A DNA stretch of 64,000 nt from Tragulus kanchil (Eukaryota; Chordata; Mammalia; Artiodactyla; Tragulidae). Under the pieces are notes generated by a model. It made no database searches, was not told the origin of the DNA, and saw only the letters and a list, made by a program, of their open reading frames with translations. This document shows, piece by piece, positions 45,185 through 57,454 of this stretch (positions within the stretch are counted from its first letter, which is position 1; the number at the start of each line of letters is the position of its first letter). The stretch spans positions 254,135,330 through 254,199,329 of the forward strand of contig JAIOJX010000026.1 in the NCBI GenBank assembly GCA_022376925.1. The letters are read 5' to 3'. The position numbers and the translations under genes are program-made.

Positions 45185-46195
45185 CATTTCATCCAGCCAT
45201 GATTAGGTGGAGTTATCCCCTTCAAAAAATCACAATGTATATTTTTAAATATATATTTAAATATAAGCATAGCTTGGTTTTCAGCTACCTTACCTATATG
45301 ACGAGTTGGTATTTCCAGCCCCTCCTCAGGAAACTAAAATATGTAGGGAAAGAGAATTTCTTTAAAATACAGCAGGCCCAGACGAACATAATCCTCCTCT
45401 GTTGTCTAAGCTAATATAAAATTAATGCAACTCTGACTAGGGATGGGAAATGTGCTGTACATAAGAAATGTGTTAGGTTGTACTGCAGAATTAGATGACT
45501 GATTTGAACATTCATCTTACCCAAAATAGTTTTGCTTGATTACTGAGAATCTTGAAGGTGGTAAATTCAGCGAAATAAATATCCATCAATATTTTAGAAT
45601 TCCTTGGTATTTATTTTTACCTTGTTTCCCCTGTATAAAATCGAAGATCATTTAACTTAATTATCACCTTCAAATCTATGTAAGATTTGTAACTTTATTT
45701 TAAAAAGTATGCTGCTAATTTATTAAAGAGAAGTAACAGTAAGCAGCATCATTTAAGTCAGAAGTTGGTAAATGTTTTCTTAAAGGGGTAATAAGTATTT
45801 TAGACTTGCAACTACACAACTTCACTGTTGTTGAATCAATGCAACTGGTGAAAAAAAAAAAGGGCATGACTGTGCTCCAATAAAAAACAAATATATGAAA
45901 ATAGATTGCTGTCTCAGGACTGTAGTTTGCTTCTCTCTCATCTAAATGATATTGCCACCATTCAGGTAGTTGTTACACCTCCTCCAAGTTGAACACCAGC
46001 ATAGATTCTTTCACTTCTAATTAGAGCTATTGCTTAGATAGATTATTGGCATAAACAACTATATTTTATCCATAAATACTAGGTACTCCTCTTCATATTT
46101 TAATTTTTCATTCTGAAATATGTCAAACAGGTAGATAGGTTAAAAAGTAATATAACAAATACATTATGCTAAGCACACAGATTTCTCTGCATTTA
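45185..46195. other. Non-coding DNA with a hAT-like relic at 45756-45905
   Basis: 45756-45905 ('gtcagaagttggtaaatgtt', 'agtattttagacttgcaact', 'gactgtgctccaataaaaaa') resembles a hAT-type non-autonomous transposon common in mammals; the family name is uncertain. The remainder shows no recognised feature. Confidence 0.5.
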
Positions 46196-46689
46196 ATGTT
46201 TTTGTATTTGCTCCAGGTAAAATATTTAAATACTTCTTTTTAAAGAAATAACATGTTACGGGAGCAACTAAATACTTGTTCTGACTCCTTCCCCCTTTCT
46301 CCATTCTAAAATAGATAATCCATCTTTTCTTTCTGGTTGTTTTTAAGGATTTTTAAAATTGTCTTTGATGTTCAGAAGTCTGTGGATTTATATCTTCCAT
46401 AAATGCTGAAAAGTTATCAGGGAATACCACTTTGAATGTGATACCTTCCCATACTCTATTCTCTCTCCTGGCACCCTTGTTTCAACACAACTTTTCTTAT
46501 CTCTCTGTGTGGCATTCCTAGATTAGTTTTCCAGTTTATTAGTCCTCTCTCAGATTGCCAGCATTTATTTATGTCAATTGAAGTTTTATTTTCAAGATTT
46601 TTTTTCACCTCTAAACATACATATTTCTTTTCTGAATCTGTCATATATTCTTATAGTGTCTTATTCTTTGAAATTTATTTTTATCTTTT

Positions 46690-47007
46690 TTTAAAAACAT
46701 TTATTTATTTATTTATAGGGGGGTGGGTTGGGGTGGCAGGGGGTGGGCGGGCCACTTCTATTGGTCTTTCATTTGTCTATTTTCATCCGTCTTTGTTCTT
46801 TGGCTCTTGTGGGCCTCCCATCGTGGTGGCGTCTGTCGCTGCAGAGCACCGGCTCTGGGCAAATGCGCTCCAGAGCTCCGACTCGGTGATTGGACACATC
46901 AGTCCAGTCGCTCCGCGGCACGTGGGATCTTCCCAGGCCAGGGATAGTACTGGCACCCCTTGCACTGCAAGGCGGTGTCCTTACCTACTGGACGACCAGG
47001 GAAGCCC
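46690..47007 (-). mobile_element. CHR-type SINE, antisense, full length
   Basis: Reversed tail at the left, then 'gggcctcccatcgtggtggc', 'ctccagagctccgactcggt' and 'gatcttcccaggccagggat', ending with the reversed head 'ggacgaccagggaagccc'. Flanked by a perfect 14-bp direct repeat 'tatttttatctttt' at 46676-46689 and 47008-47021. Several CpGs are retained, so it is relatively young. The 160-residue frame on + is repeat-derived. Repeated at 47803-48120. Confidence 0.92.
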
Positions 47008-47802
47008 TATTTTTATCTTTTGTTTTAAAAATTCTACTAATTGCATGTTATAGATTATTTCAGATATTTTTATTATATCATGTTTGACCAGAGGAGATGA
47101 GGTTGCCTAATCCTCACATATGTTGTGTGTGCTGCCTTCCCTTATGGATTGCCATTTGTGTGTGTGTGAAATATATTATAATAAACAAATATTCTTGTCT
47201 TTGTGTGTTCTGATTTTCCACTGGAGTCACTGCACTTACAGAAGTGTTTCTCTAGAATGGTTTTATGTTTGTTTTTACTGTGTGCTCAAGGGATTTCACC
47301 AAACTGAGATCAGTACTGCAAAAATGTTTTTGTAAAATATTTAAATACTTCTTTTAAAGAAATAACATGTTACGGGAGCAACTAAATACTTGTTCTGACT
47401 CCTTCCCCCTTTCTCCATTCTAAAATAGATAATCCATCTTTTCTTTCTGGTTGTTTTTAAGGATTTTTAAAATTGTCTTTGATGTTCAGAAGTCTGTGGA
47501 TTTATATCTTCCATAAATGCTGAAAAGTTATCAGGGAATACCACTTTGAATGTGATACCTTCCCATACTCTATTCTCTCTCCTGGCACCCTTGTTTCAAC
47601 ACAACTTTTCTTATCTCTCTGTGTGGCATTCCTAGATTAGTTTTCCAGTTTATTAGTCCTCTCTCAGATTGCCAGCATTTATTTATGTCAATTGAAGTTT
47701 TATTTTCAAGATTTTTTTTCACCTCTAAACATACATATTTCTTTTCTGAATCTGTCATATATTCTTATAGTGTCTTATTCTTTGAAATTTATTTTTATTT
47801 TT

Positions 47803-48120
47803 TTTAAAACATTTATTTATTTATTTATAGGGGGGCAGGTTGGGGAGGCAGGGGGTGGGCGGGCCATTTCTATTGGTCTTTCATTTGTCTATTTTCATCC
47901 GTCTTTGTTCTTTGGCTCTTGTGGGCCTCCCATCGTGGTGGCGTCTGTCGCTGCAGAGCACCGGCTCTGGGCAAATGCGCTCCAGAGCTCCGACTCGGTG
48001 ATTGGACACATCAGTCCAGTCGCTCCGCGGCACGTGGGATCTTCCCAGGCCAGGGATAGTACTGGCACCCCTTGCACTGCAAGGCGGTGTCCTTACCTAC
48101 TGGACGACCAGGGAAGCCCT
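47803..48120 (-). mobile_element. CHR-type SINE (duplicate)
   Basis: Second copy of 46690-47007 via duplication 16, with a few base changes in the A-rich tail region. Confidence 0.9.
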
Positions 48121-48428
48121 ATTTTTATCTTTTGTTTTAAAAATTCTACTAATTGCATGTTATAGATTATTTCAGATATTTTTATTATATCATGTTTGAC
48201 CAGAGGGAGATGAGGTTGCCTAATCCTCACATATGTTGTGTGTGCTGCCTTCCCTTATGGATTGCCATTTGTGTGTGTGTGGAAATATATTATAATAAAC
48301 AAATATTCTTGTCTTTGTGTGTTCTGATTTTCCACTGGAGTCACTGCACTTACAGAAGTGTTTCTCTAGAATGGTTTTATGTTTGTTTTTACTGTGTGCT
48401 CAAGGGATTTCACCAAACTGAGATCAGT

Positions 48429-49821
48429 CTTATTATTGATGTCTCAGATTAGGCATGTCCATACCTATGGTTAATAGAAATTTGTACTGGTTTAGAGTTT
48501 TTTTTTTTTCATAGATGAGTTATTTTCCTTCTCAAAATCCCAAACAGGTTTCCTTTTTGCTTGCCTATGCCAGTAGGTAGAATCATGTTCCCCTCTCACT
48601 GAGAGGATGCTCTTCCATCACCTGAGTTTTACAATGGAGTGTTACTCTTCAACTCCTCAACCTTGCTTAAGTCCAAAGACATGTCTTTTGTACCTGTATG
48701 GGCATGAAAGCATTTTTAGGTCTACTTTAGGCAATTTTCCTCTTGGTTGCTGGAATACTGGTTCCTGAATTTACCACTCTGATTTTCAATATCTCTCTTA
48801 TATCTATCATTTTCTTTCCTTTTTAACTTGGGTATGTAAAAGCAAACACTATGCTGTGGCACATATACATCATTTATTAATATATGTGTTTGTGATTGAA
48901 CAATATAGCTGTTACTTATTCTATCATGTTGCTAGAACCATTCTTTTAAGTCACCATGGTATCATTCCAAAAGATTTGTATATTTATGATATATTTTTAA
49001 AATCACAAATCTCTCTTTTTTTTTAATCTTAAAAGATGCTTTCTTCCCTGAAGGCAAATTATATGCTCTCTCATAGACTTTGTCCATTTGAGTTGAGTCT
49101 GAAGGAAAAGCTCTGTTTGCTGATTATTTAACTACAGAGAAAAATTCTTGACTTTAGGTACTATTTTCCTTGAATATATAATATATAGTATTAGTAGTGC
49201 TATACATTCACTTTTAAAAAGCTTTAAGATTTCACAATTTTCCTCTTGATACATAATTGAAAATATTGTTTACCATTATGCCAAAAGAAAGCCAACACAT
49301 TCCATGAGCAAAGATGCTTTTGCAAGCATATTTGGAAAGTACTTTTTTACATTGTAGGAAAATGTATGGCATTATACATTCACAAATTATGCCCACACTG
49401 CCAGGAATCCAAGCATTAAATATGACTTGGAAGCAGATTTTGCATATTACATCTATAATTTTGTTAATTCCATCCCAAATAAGTATCAGTATTCCAGCTA
49501 CATTTCTGCTTAAGGTGCTTCTTTCCAATGACTGGACCACAGACGATAGCCCTCGGAAATTGAAAGCCCACATGAAACTTGCATACTGGTCATCCTTAAT
49601 ATCCTCTCCTCCTCCTCATCCTACAAAATAAGGTTTTAGAAAGTGTTTCTGAATCCAATTGTCCTCACATGGTTGGGATTTGGCCTAGAGAAGCACCACG
49701 TGCTGAAATGCTAAACCTAAGTGAATGTTAGTGCTAGGGCTTCCTGGAGAATGTAGCAGAAAAAATGGCTCTGCCTTCACCCTCCACAAGTTTATAGCAT
49801 CAAGTAAATACTACAAGCATA
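48429..49821. other. Non-coding DNA, no recognised element
   Basis: About 1.4 kb of AT-rich sequence. Overlapping frames at 49232-49631 (113 and 105 residues) show no domain and no coding signature. I see no repeat that I can name. Confidence 0.5.
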
Positions 49822-52063
49822 AGCGTTTCCAAACTGGAAATTAAAAAATCATGTGACAGCTAGAGTCAGTTTGTTAATATATTTAGGCACTCGTGTTTGT
49901 CTGATTACGGAATGGATAAAGCAGACACTCAGTCTGGGTGATTGGAGCCAACACCCAAGCTTTTCAGGCAAACAGATTGGCCTAATCCTCACTTGTTAAA
50001 ATTTGTTTCCAACCCTTAGCTCATTAGCTTCTCCTTTTCTCCTGATCTCATCCTTTTGTGTTTTCTTGAGCATTGGAATGCCTCCCTTGGAAATCTAGAC
50101 TTCAGTCTATTCTAAACAGAGCTACAGAAAAAGTGGTAGTGCTTTCATCCTGCTTTCTTTATTCACTGGGCAAGGCCCAATTTTTCCCCTCCTCTTGATC
50201 TAATTAGTATTGTTTTCTCCAAGAGTCGCTTAAAGTGTGACCTTTCTTCTCTATATCTCATAAAACTCACTCTAACTTGGGTAAGTGTTTGGAGAACAGA
50301 AACTAGGACAACAGATCTCTGCCATCAGCAGTAGGGCAAAATAACTTTTTTCTTCTGATTTTTCTCAAGTGATCTTTAGTTTCTTCCTCTTAAATGTATC
50401 TTATCTGATACCATAAAGGTTTTCAGGCACAATAATGCTAGGAGGTTACAGAGGTGAGTGATTTCTCAATTTAAAATGCATTAGAGTTATTTCTAAGTCA
50501 TATCTTTTCTGCTTTATGAGTGTTTCCTGATGTATTTCCTGAAAGTCAACTTTTTCATTTCTCTTTATATTCCTAAACTCAAACCATAGTTCAATCTCTT
50601 TATAAGATGCACTGACCTACTTCTCTTTTTTGCATACAGAAAAGTTTTAGCTTGACCTTAACATGAAAAGTAGGTAATATAATGTTATAAGCTGATTCTT
50701 TTAGTCTATAAAGTAGGTTATTTACCAAATACTTACAGATAACTATAAAATGACTTTACCTGCTACTTATATATATTTAGATATAGTTATCTAATAATTC
50801 ATAAGTCCTAAGACATGCATAACAAAAGGAACTACAACCTCTCAAGCTTATCAAGATTATCAGACATAAACAAAGGTAAATATCACTTTTCCTACAAAAG
50901 GAAATTTCAGTTCACCAATAAAGATTATTTACCGTTAGTCAGAGCGTTTCCAAACTGGAAATTAAAAAATCATGTGACAGCTAGAGTCAGTTTGTTAATA
51001 TATTTAGGCACTCGTGTTTGTCTGATTACGGAATGGATAAAGCAGACACTCAGTCTGGGTGATTGGAGCCAACACCCAAGCTTTTCAGGCAAACAGATTG
51101 GCCTAATCCTCACTTGTTAAAATTTGTTTCCAACCCTTAGCTCATTAGCTTCTCCTTTTCTCCTGATCTCATCCTTTTGTGTTTTCTTGAGCATTGGAAT
51201 GCCTCCCTTGGAAATCTAGACTTCAGTCTATTCTAAACAGAGCTACAGAAAAAGTGGTAGTGCTTTCATCCTGCTTTCTTTATTCACTGGGCAAGGCCCA
51301 ATTTTTCCCCTCCTCTTGATCTAATTAGTATTGTTTTCTCCAAGAGTCGCTTAAAGTGTGACCTTTCTTCTCTATATCTCATAAAACTCACTCTAACTTG
51401 GGTAAGTGTTTGGAGAACAGAAACTAGGACAACAGATCTCTGCCATCAGCAGTAGGGCAAAATAACTTTTTTCTTCTGATTTTTCTCAAGTGATCTTTAG
51501 TTTCTTCCTCTTAAATGTATCTTATCTGATACCATAAAGGTTTTCAGGCACAATAATGCTAGGAGGTTACAGAGGTGAGTGATTTCTCAATTTAAAATGC
51601 ATTAGAGTTATTTCTAAGTCATATCTTTTCTGCTTTATGAGTGTTTCCTGATGTATTTCCTGAAAGTCAACTTTTTCATTTCTCTTTATATTCCTAAACT
51701 CAAACCATAGTTCAATCTCTTTATAAGATGCACTGACCTACTTCTCTTTTTTGCATACAGAAAAGTTTTAGCTTGACCTTAACATGAAAAGTAGGTAATA
51801 TAATGTTATAAGCTGATTCTTTTAGTCTATAAAGTAGGTTATTTACCAAATACTTACAGATAACTATAAAATGACTTTACCTGCTACTTATATATATTTA
51901 GATATAGTTATCTAATAATTCATAAGTCCTAAGACATGCATAACAAAAGGAACTACAACCTCTCAAGCTTATCAAGATTATCAGACATAAACAAAGGTAA
52001 ATATCACTTTTCCTACAAAAGGAAATTTCAGTTCACCAATAAAAGATTATTTACCGTTAGTCA
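49822..52063. repeat. Duplication 17 (49822-50941 / 50943-52063, offset 1121 to 1122)
   Basis: Two copies of about 1.12 kb of apparently unique, repeat-free DNA. The only difference I see is 'ccaataaagatt' against 'ccaataaaagatt' near the end of copy 1. One extra base lies at the joint. Because the content is unique, homology between dispersed repeats cannot explain this duplication. Confidence 0.97.
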
Positions 52064-52620
52064 CAGATTTCTTCCAGTAGTCTTCCTCCTGAGGATGGTA
52101 AAATCACCCTCATTAGTGGCTATACCTTTCTAAATGTCAACTTATAAATCAAAGGAACCAAAACAGATCACAAATATTTGAAGACAGTGAAAATTGTGAA
52201 GCAAAAAGAGTCACTTGAAACTTAAGAAGAATAAAAATGATATATGTGGATCTGGACATTCTGATCACTTAAGTTTATGCTTTCTCAAGCCCTGGAAGAG
52301 AATGTGTCAGACCAGAATCACACTTAACACTCAATCAGGAGAGAACTAACCACAGGAAATGAAAATGTCTTCACTGATGCCTGCAGTTCTAGAGAAAGTG
52401 TTAGGATTAGAAGTGTCCTCAGACAGATGGACTATTAAGCAAGTGTTATCAGTGGTAGAGTATCTGAGGAACAGGGCAGTATATCTTCCATAAGAGAATT
52501 CATTAAACAGGAAAAGCTTAACCCTTGAAAACATAATTTATGGCTTCCAAAAATATTAAATCCACTTTTAATTCTTACATTGGATTTTAGGCAGGACATA
52601 TTTTTCTGAGCTACATCCAA
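52064..52620. other. Non-coding DNA, no recognised element
   Basis: AT-rich, no repeat or coding signature recognised; short minus-strand frames only. Confidence 0.5.
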
Positions 52621-54867
52621 GCCTAGTCTTAAACAACAAAAAAGGAAAAAACAGAAAAAAGCTAATCACGTATCAAGAATGTCACAGTATTTTCTGAACA
52701 TTTCAAATTAAGTTCAAGATAGTGAATAGCTTTTGGTCCTTGTAGGCATGAGTAGATCTTATATTTTTGTAACTCATCACTGCTAGAATAGTATGTATGG
52801 CACATACGTGACAGATTCTTAGTAAATACTTTGTGATTATTTTGTGATTCATTGTTATAGAACAAATTAATGTTAGGGCTGGGTACTCTTTGTTACAGTT
52901 CAGAATTTTTGATACATACTCATAAAAATGAATTGATTGTGGAAAAGCAAATTGGATTAGCCTAAAGAGTTTATATGAGAATTTCATGTCTTAACATTTA
53001 ATAAAACTTTTAAAGATTTAAAAATCACCCATCTTTCCAGTAGCAATAAATGTAACCCTAAATACTCTTCATGAGTTACCATTCAAATGGTGAATTTTCA
53101 CCCTGTTTTTCACATTTTAGTGAGTGAATCTGGATTGCCTGGAAGTGCTGGGAGAGGCATCCACTAATTGCAGTTGCTGCTTTCTTGATGAACTATGAAA
53201 TCGACTATTAAATTTGATTATATTGGAATGTAAGGGACTAGAATTTCAGTCAAGGAACGCGATTTATAGATAATTGAGAGTAAAAGGAAAATAAGGCACA
53301 TTTTAGGCTTAAGGCATATTTAAGGCTTTAAGGCTACTGTAGTTATGTCCCGACCCGCGGGCTTCGTCAGCGCAGACCTAGGATTCGTCAGCGCAGGTCC
53401 TAAAGTGGGGGAGTGGGAATTGAGAGGACAAGAGACAGGAGAAACGGAGACAAGACAGGAGTCTGATCAAATCTCGTTTTATTGCGGAAACAAGGGGATA
53501 TTTATACTACACGGAAACAGGAAGGAGCTACTCATAAGTCAATCGTGTAAAAGGTCAGATGCACACACACTTCCAACCCCATAGGAATGCAAAGGAAGCA
53601 TGCACTGATCACGAGCACGGAAACTAGGAACCACCTATCAGAGCAATATGCATACGCCTTAAACCACACCCCCCCTACATCCACCAGGCGCCATCTTTGT
53701 GCAAACATGATGATGCTCCTAAACCAGAGGCTGCAAAGTGCGGCCTAGTCTTAAACAACAAAAAAGGAAAAAACAGAAAAAAGCTAATCACGTATCAAGA
53801 ATGTCACAGTATTTTCTGAACATTTCAAATTAAGTTCAAGATAGTGAATAGCTTTTGGTCCTTGTAGGCATGAGTAGATCTTATATTTTGTAACTCATCA
53901 CTGCTAGAATAGTATGTATGGCACATACGTGACAGATTCTTAGTAAATACTTTGTGATTATTTTGTGATTCATTGTTATAGAACAAATTAATGTTAGGGC
54001 TGGGTACTCTTTGTTACAGTTCAGAATTTTTGATACATACTCATAAAAATGAATTGATTGTGGAAAAGCAAATTGGATTAGCCTAAAGAGTTTATATGAG
54101 AATTTCATGTCTTAACATTTAATAAAACTTTTAAAGATTTAAAAATCACCCATCTTTCCAGTAGCAATAAATGTAACCCTAAATACTCTTCATGAGTTAC
54201 CATTCAAATGGTGAATTTTCACCCTGTTTTTCACATTTTAGTGAGTGAATCTGGATTGCCTGGAAGTGCTGGGAGAGTCATCCACTAATTGCAGTTGCTG
54301 CTTTCTTGATGAACTATGAAATACGACTATTAAATTTGATTATATTGGAATGTAAGGGACTAGAATTTCAGTCAAGGAACGCGATTTATAGATAATTGAG
54401 AGTAAAAGGAAAATAAGGCACATTTTAGGCTTAAGGCATATTTAAGGCTTTAAGGCTACTGTAGTTATGTCCCGACCCGCGGGCTTCGTCAGCGCAGACC
54501 TAGGATTCGTCAGCGCAGGTCCTAAAGTGGGGGAGTGGGAATTGAGAGGACAAGAGACAGGAGAAACGGAGACAAGACAGGAGTCTGATCAAATCTCGTT
54601 TTATTGCGGAAACAAGGGGATATTTATACTACACGGAAACAGGAAGGAGCTACTCATAAGTCAATCGTGTAAAAGGTCAGATGCACACACACTTCCAACC
54701 CCATAGGAATGCAAAGGAAGCATGCACTGATCACGAGCACGGAAACTAGGAACCACCTATCAGAGCAATATGCATACGCCTTAAACCACACCCCCCCTAC
54801 ATCCACCAGGCGCCATCTTTGTGCAAACATGATGATGCTCCTAAACCAGAGGCTGCAAAGTGCGGCC
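52621..54867. repeat. Duplication 18 (52621-53745 / 53743-54867, offset 1122 to 1121)
   Basis: Two copies of 1,125 bp sharing 'gcc' at the joint. Differences: a T-run contraction ('atatttttgt' / 'atattttgt'), G at 53157 against T at 54278, and 'gaaatcgac' / 'gaaatacgac'. Copy 1 ends inside the LTR, so the LTR appears once truncated and once complete. Confidence 0.97.
53346..53745 (-). mobile_element. Class II-like LTR, truncated duplicate
   Basis: First 400 bp of the LTR at 54468-54976, cut at the joint of duplication 18. It carries the same upstream target copy 'tagtta' (53340-53345) and is not an independent insertion. Confidence 0.88.
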
Positions 54868-54976
54868 AGGGCTCATGTGTGAAAGGCTCCGCTAGGCGCC
54901 ATCTTAAGTGGCGCATTGCAGAATTCATGCCAGGGAGGCTATAGAGTATGGCCGGTCCGCCCCGCGGTCCCGGACA
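54468..54976 (-). mobile_element. Solo LTR of an endogenous retrovirus (class II / ERVK-like), antisense
   Basis: 509-bp element starting TG ('tgtcccgacc') and ending CA ('tcccggaca'), flanked by a perfect 6-bp repeat 'tagtta' at 54462-54467 and 54977-54982. A 6-bp target duplication is typical of class II retroviruses. On the minus strand a TATA box (TATAAATA, 54621-54628) is followed about 15 bp downstream by AATAAA (54600-54605), implying a very short R region as in betaretrovirus-like LTRs. No gag, pol or env sequence adjoins it, so it is a solo LTR left by recombination. GC-rich ends with many CpGs suggest fairly recent insertion. The 79-residue frame on + is not a gene. Confidence 0.87.
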
Positions 54977-55059
54977 TAGTTACGTTGAAATTTTCAGGAA
55001 TCATTAATATGAATGAGTCAAAGAACCATTATATTCTCACAGTATCATTTAAAACAAAA

Positions 55060-55480
55060 ACAAGATCATATTGTTCCCTTGCATAAAATATTCCAATAGT
55101 TTTCCAAGGGACTTAGAACAAATTCCAAACTCCTTACTATGGCCTCACAGACTCCAAGTGACCTAATCCAGTCTCTGCCTACATCTCTTACCATCCTGCT
55201 CTGCTCCCAAGAGGCCTTAGACATTTGCTCCCTAGACAAGTCACGCTCATGCCATTTTAGGACCTTTACACTTGCTTTTCACCTGCCTGGAAGCCTCTTC
55301 CTCTATATCCCGCCTCTTCTTTATCCCTTAGATAATCAGCTCAAATGCCATCTCCCCAGGGTCCATCCAAACCACCCAAAATGAGTGACACACACAGACA
55401 TCTGTACACACACATAGCACACTCATTCACTCTATCACACTGCCATGTCTTTTAATCATGGCACCTGTATTTCTCAGGGT
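55060..55480 (+). mobile_element. L2 LINE 3' fragment
   Basis: 'aaattccaaactccttacta', 'tggcctcacagactccaagt', 'cacttgcttttcacctgcct' and 'ataatcagctcaaatgccat' follow the L2 3' end in sense. The 81-residue frame inside it is fossil. Confidence 0.78.
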
Positions 55481-56041
55481 CTATCTGTGTTTGCTCAGAT
55501 ATGTTCACCTGTGGCAGCTGCCTCGGGGGCACATGTTGCATTTCTTTGACCCACCCTGATTTCAACTGTAGAGGTGACAACTCCCTGAAAGTTCAGACTT
55601 ATCTCCCTAGGAGGAACCCTTCCCAGCACTGCCACTGGTCTGTCCACTTTCTTTTCTAGTGTTTTATCTGGTCCCAGGTGCTTATTTCACTCAAGCACAA
55701 ACACAACCAATGGGAGATGGGAACAAGTGAATGAATCTTTCAGCCTCCCAGTCTTCAGGTGAACCAGGCTGGCAGGCCTTTCGTAATTTCTTTCTCTTTT
55801 CCCATGTAACACTCTCCTTACCCTCATTCCTGTTTCCTGGGATCACCTCCAAATTTATCATCAGTAACCAGTACTCAGGATTTCGTCTCCTGCTCTGCTT
55901 TTGAGGGAGCCTTATTCAAAGCATATTATACAGTATTAACATATACCTACGGCAGACTCATGCTGATGTGTGCCAGCCCTGTGAAAAAATAATAAAGAAA
56001 ATTTGCGTGGAATAAAAAAACCCCAAAAACCTCTGTAAAAC
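55481..56041. other. Non-coding DNA, no recognised element
   Basis: Ordinary composition, no element that I can name. Confidence 0.5.
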
Positions 56042-56051
56042 ATAAATTAAT

Positions 56052-56320
56052 AGGGCTTCCCTGGTGGTCCAGTGCATAAGAACACCACCTTGCAGTGCAA
56101 GGGGCGCCAGTTCGATCCCTGGCCTGGGAGGGTCCCACGTGCCGTGGAGCGGCTGGACCGATGTGTCCAACTACCAAAGCTGGAGCTCTGGAGCTCATGC
56201 ACCCAGAGCCGGTGCTCTGCAGCGAGAGAGGCCACTGTGATGGGAGGCCCACACAAGCCAAAGAACAAAAGATGGATGGAAATAAATAAATGAAAGACCA
56301 ATAGAAGTGGCCAAAAATAA
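56052..56320 (+). mobile_element. CHR-type SINE
   Basis: Head 'gggcttccctggtggtccag', B-box 'agttcgatccctgg', body 'gagctctggagctcatgcac' and 'gaggccactgtgatgggagg', and an A-rich tail. Possible 10-bp target repeat 'ataaattaat' at 56042-56051 and 56321-56330, though the A/T-rich tail makes this ambiguous. Confidence 0.92.
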
Positions 56321-56340
56321 ATAAATTAATTAATTAAAAA

Positions 56341-56861
56341 GATCCATAAGAGCCAAGGACCTTATCTTTTATGTGTTTTGTTTTGTCTACAGTATTTAGC
56401 ACAGGGCTTGGCATACCGTGAGTGCATATGTATATTTTTTGAAAAAATTATAACCAAGATCAAAGGTTATGGGCAAATTTAGGGAGGAAATGGTATTCAT
56501 AAGAAAGGGATGATCAGAGAAAAATAATTCAGAAGGTATAGAATAGTAGGTATAGGATAGTATGAGAAGAATAATGCTAACTAAACATAAAGAAGCATGT
56601 ATAGAAGTTACTATAAAATTCTAAGACAGAGTCAATCAGATGCAAGAGGATTCAAGTTTGGAAAAGTCTGGGAAGCCTCTAGTACGTGTTGATCATCCTG
56701 TCAGAGAAGTCCAGTGGTGTTATTGTTTTACTTTGAATTGCTTGAGCACCAAAAATTACATTTCTTTAGAATTTCAAAGCTTGATTCATATGATAAAAGG
56801 ATGATGTTGAGTTCAAAAGTTTACTTTGTTAACTAGTACATTTTTAAAAATAGAGGTACAG
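56341..56861. other. Non-coding DNA, no recognised element
   Basis: A-rich sequence with no identified repeat or gene. Confidence 0.5.
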
Positions 56862-57440
56862 GCTTCAGTGTTCACAGCAGCACTGTTTACAATATCCAGG
56901 ACATGGAAGCAACCCAGATATGCATTAACAGACTAATGGTAAAGAAGATGTAGTACAATGGAATATTACTCAGTCATAGGAAAAACAAAATAATGCCACT
57001 TGCAGTAACATGGATGGGCTTAGACATTGTCATAACAAATGAAGTAAGTCAGACACGGAAAGACAAATGCAGTATGATACTGGTTATATGTAGAAGCCTT
57101 AAAAAAATGGGTACAAATGAACTTACTTATAAAACAGAAGTAGAGTCACAGTTATAGAAAACAAACTTACGGCTACCAGGGGATGGCTGAGGGAGGATAA
57201 ATTGGGAGATTAGGATTGACATATATATACTACTATATTTTAAATAAATAATAAGAACCAGTTGCATAGCACAGGGAACTCTACTCAATACTCTCTAAAT
57301 GGCTTATATGGGAAGAGAATCTTTTAAAAATAAATGTAGATAGATGTATATGTGTAACTGATTCCCTTTGCTGTGCACCTGAAACTAACACAACACTGTA
57401 AATTAGCTATACTCCATTAAAAACTTAAAAACAAACTTAA
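56862..57440 (+). mobile_element. Old L1 3' end, sense
   Basis: 'agcagcactgtttacaatat', 'ggaagcaacccagatatgca', 'tcagtcataggaaaaacaaa' and 'acatggatgggcttagacat' are the well-conserved end of L1 ORF2 and its 3' UTR, closing with 'ctatactccattaaaaactt'. Decayed, no frame. Confidence 0.82.
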
Positions 57441-57454
57441 AAATGCCAAGCAAA

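Larger units (their letters stand above)
46196..48428. repeat. Duplication 16 (46196-47314 / 47324-48428, offset 1128 to 1114)
   Basis: Two copies of about 1.11 kb. Copy 2 lacks 13 bp just inside its start ('tatttgctccagg') and one T soon after. Interior differences cluster around the SINE tail: 'ttatctttttttaaaaac' against 'ttattttttttaaaac', 'ggtgggttggggtggca' against 'ggcaggttggggaggca', and 'gccacttc' against 'gccatttc'. This is the least identical pair. Nine bases of filler lie at the joint. Confidence 0.96.

Noticed and set aside
49232..49631. Overlapping 113- and 105-residue frames on opposite strands
   Set aside because: AT-rich random frames with no recognisable family. The strands shadow each other.
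53345..53584. 79-residue frame, also at 54467-54706, as a conserved small protein
   Set aside because: It lies within the antisense LTR and its duplicate. Conservation between the copies is due to duplication 18.
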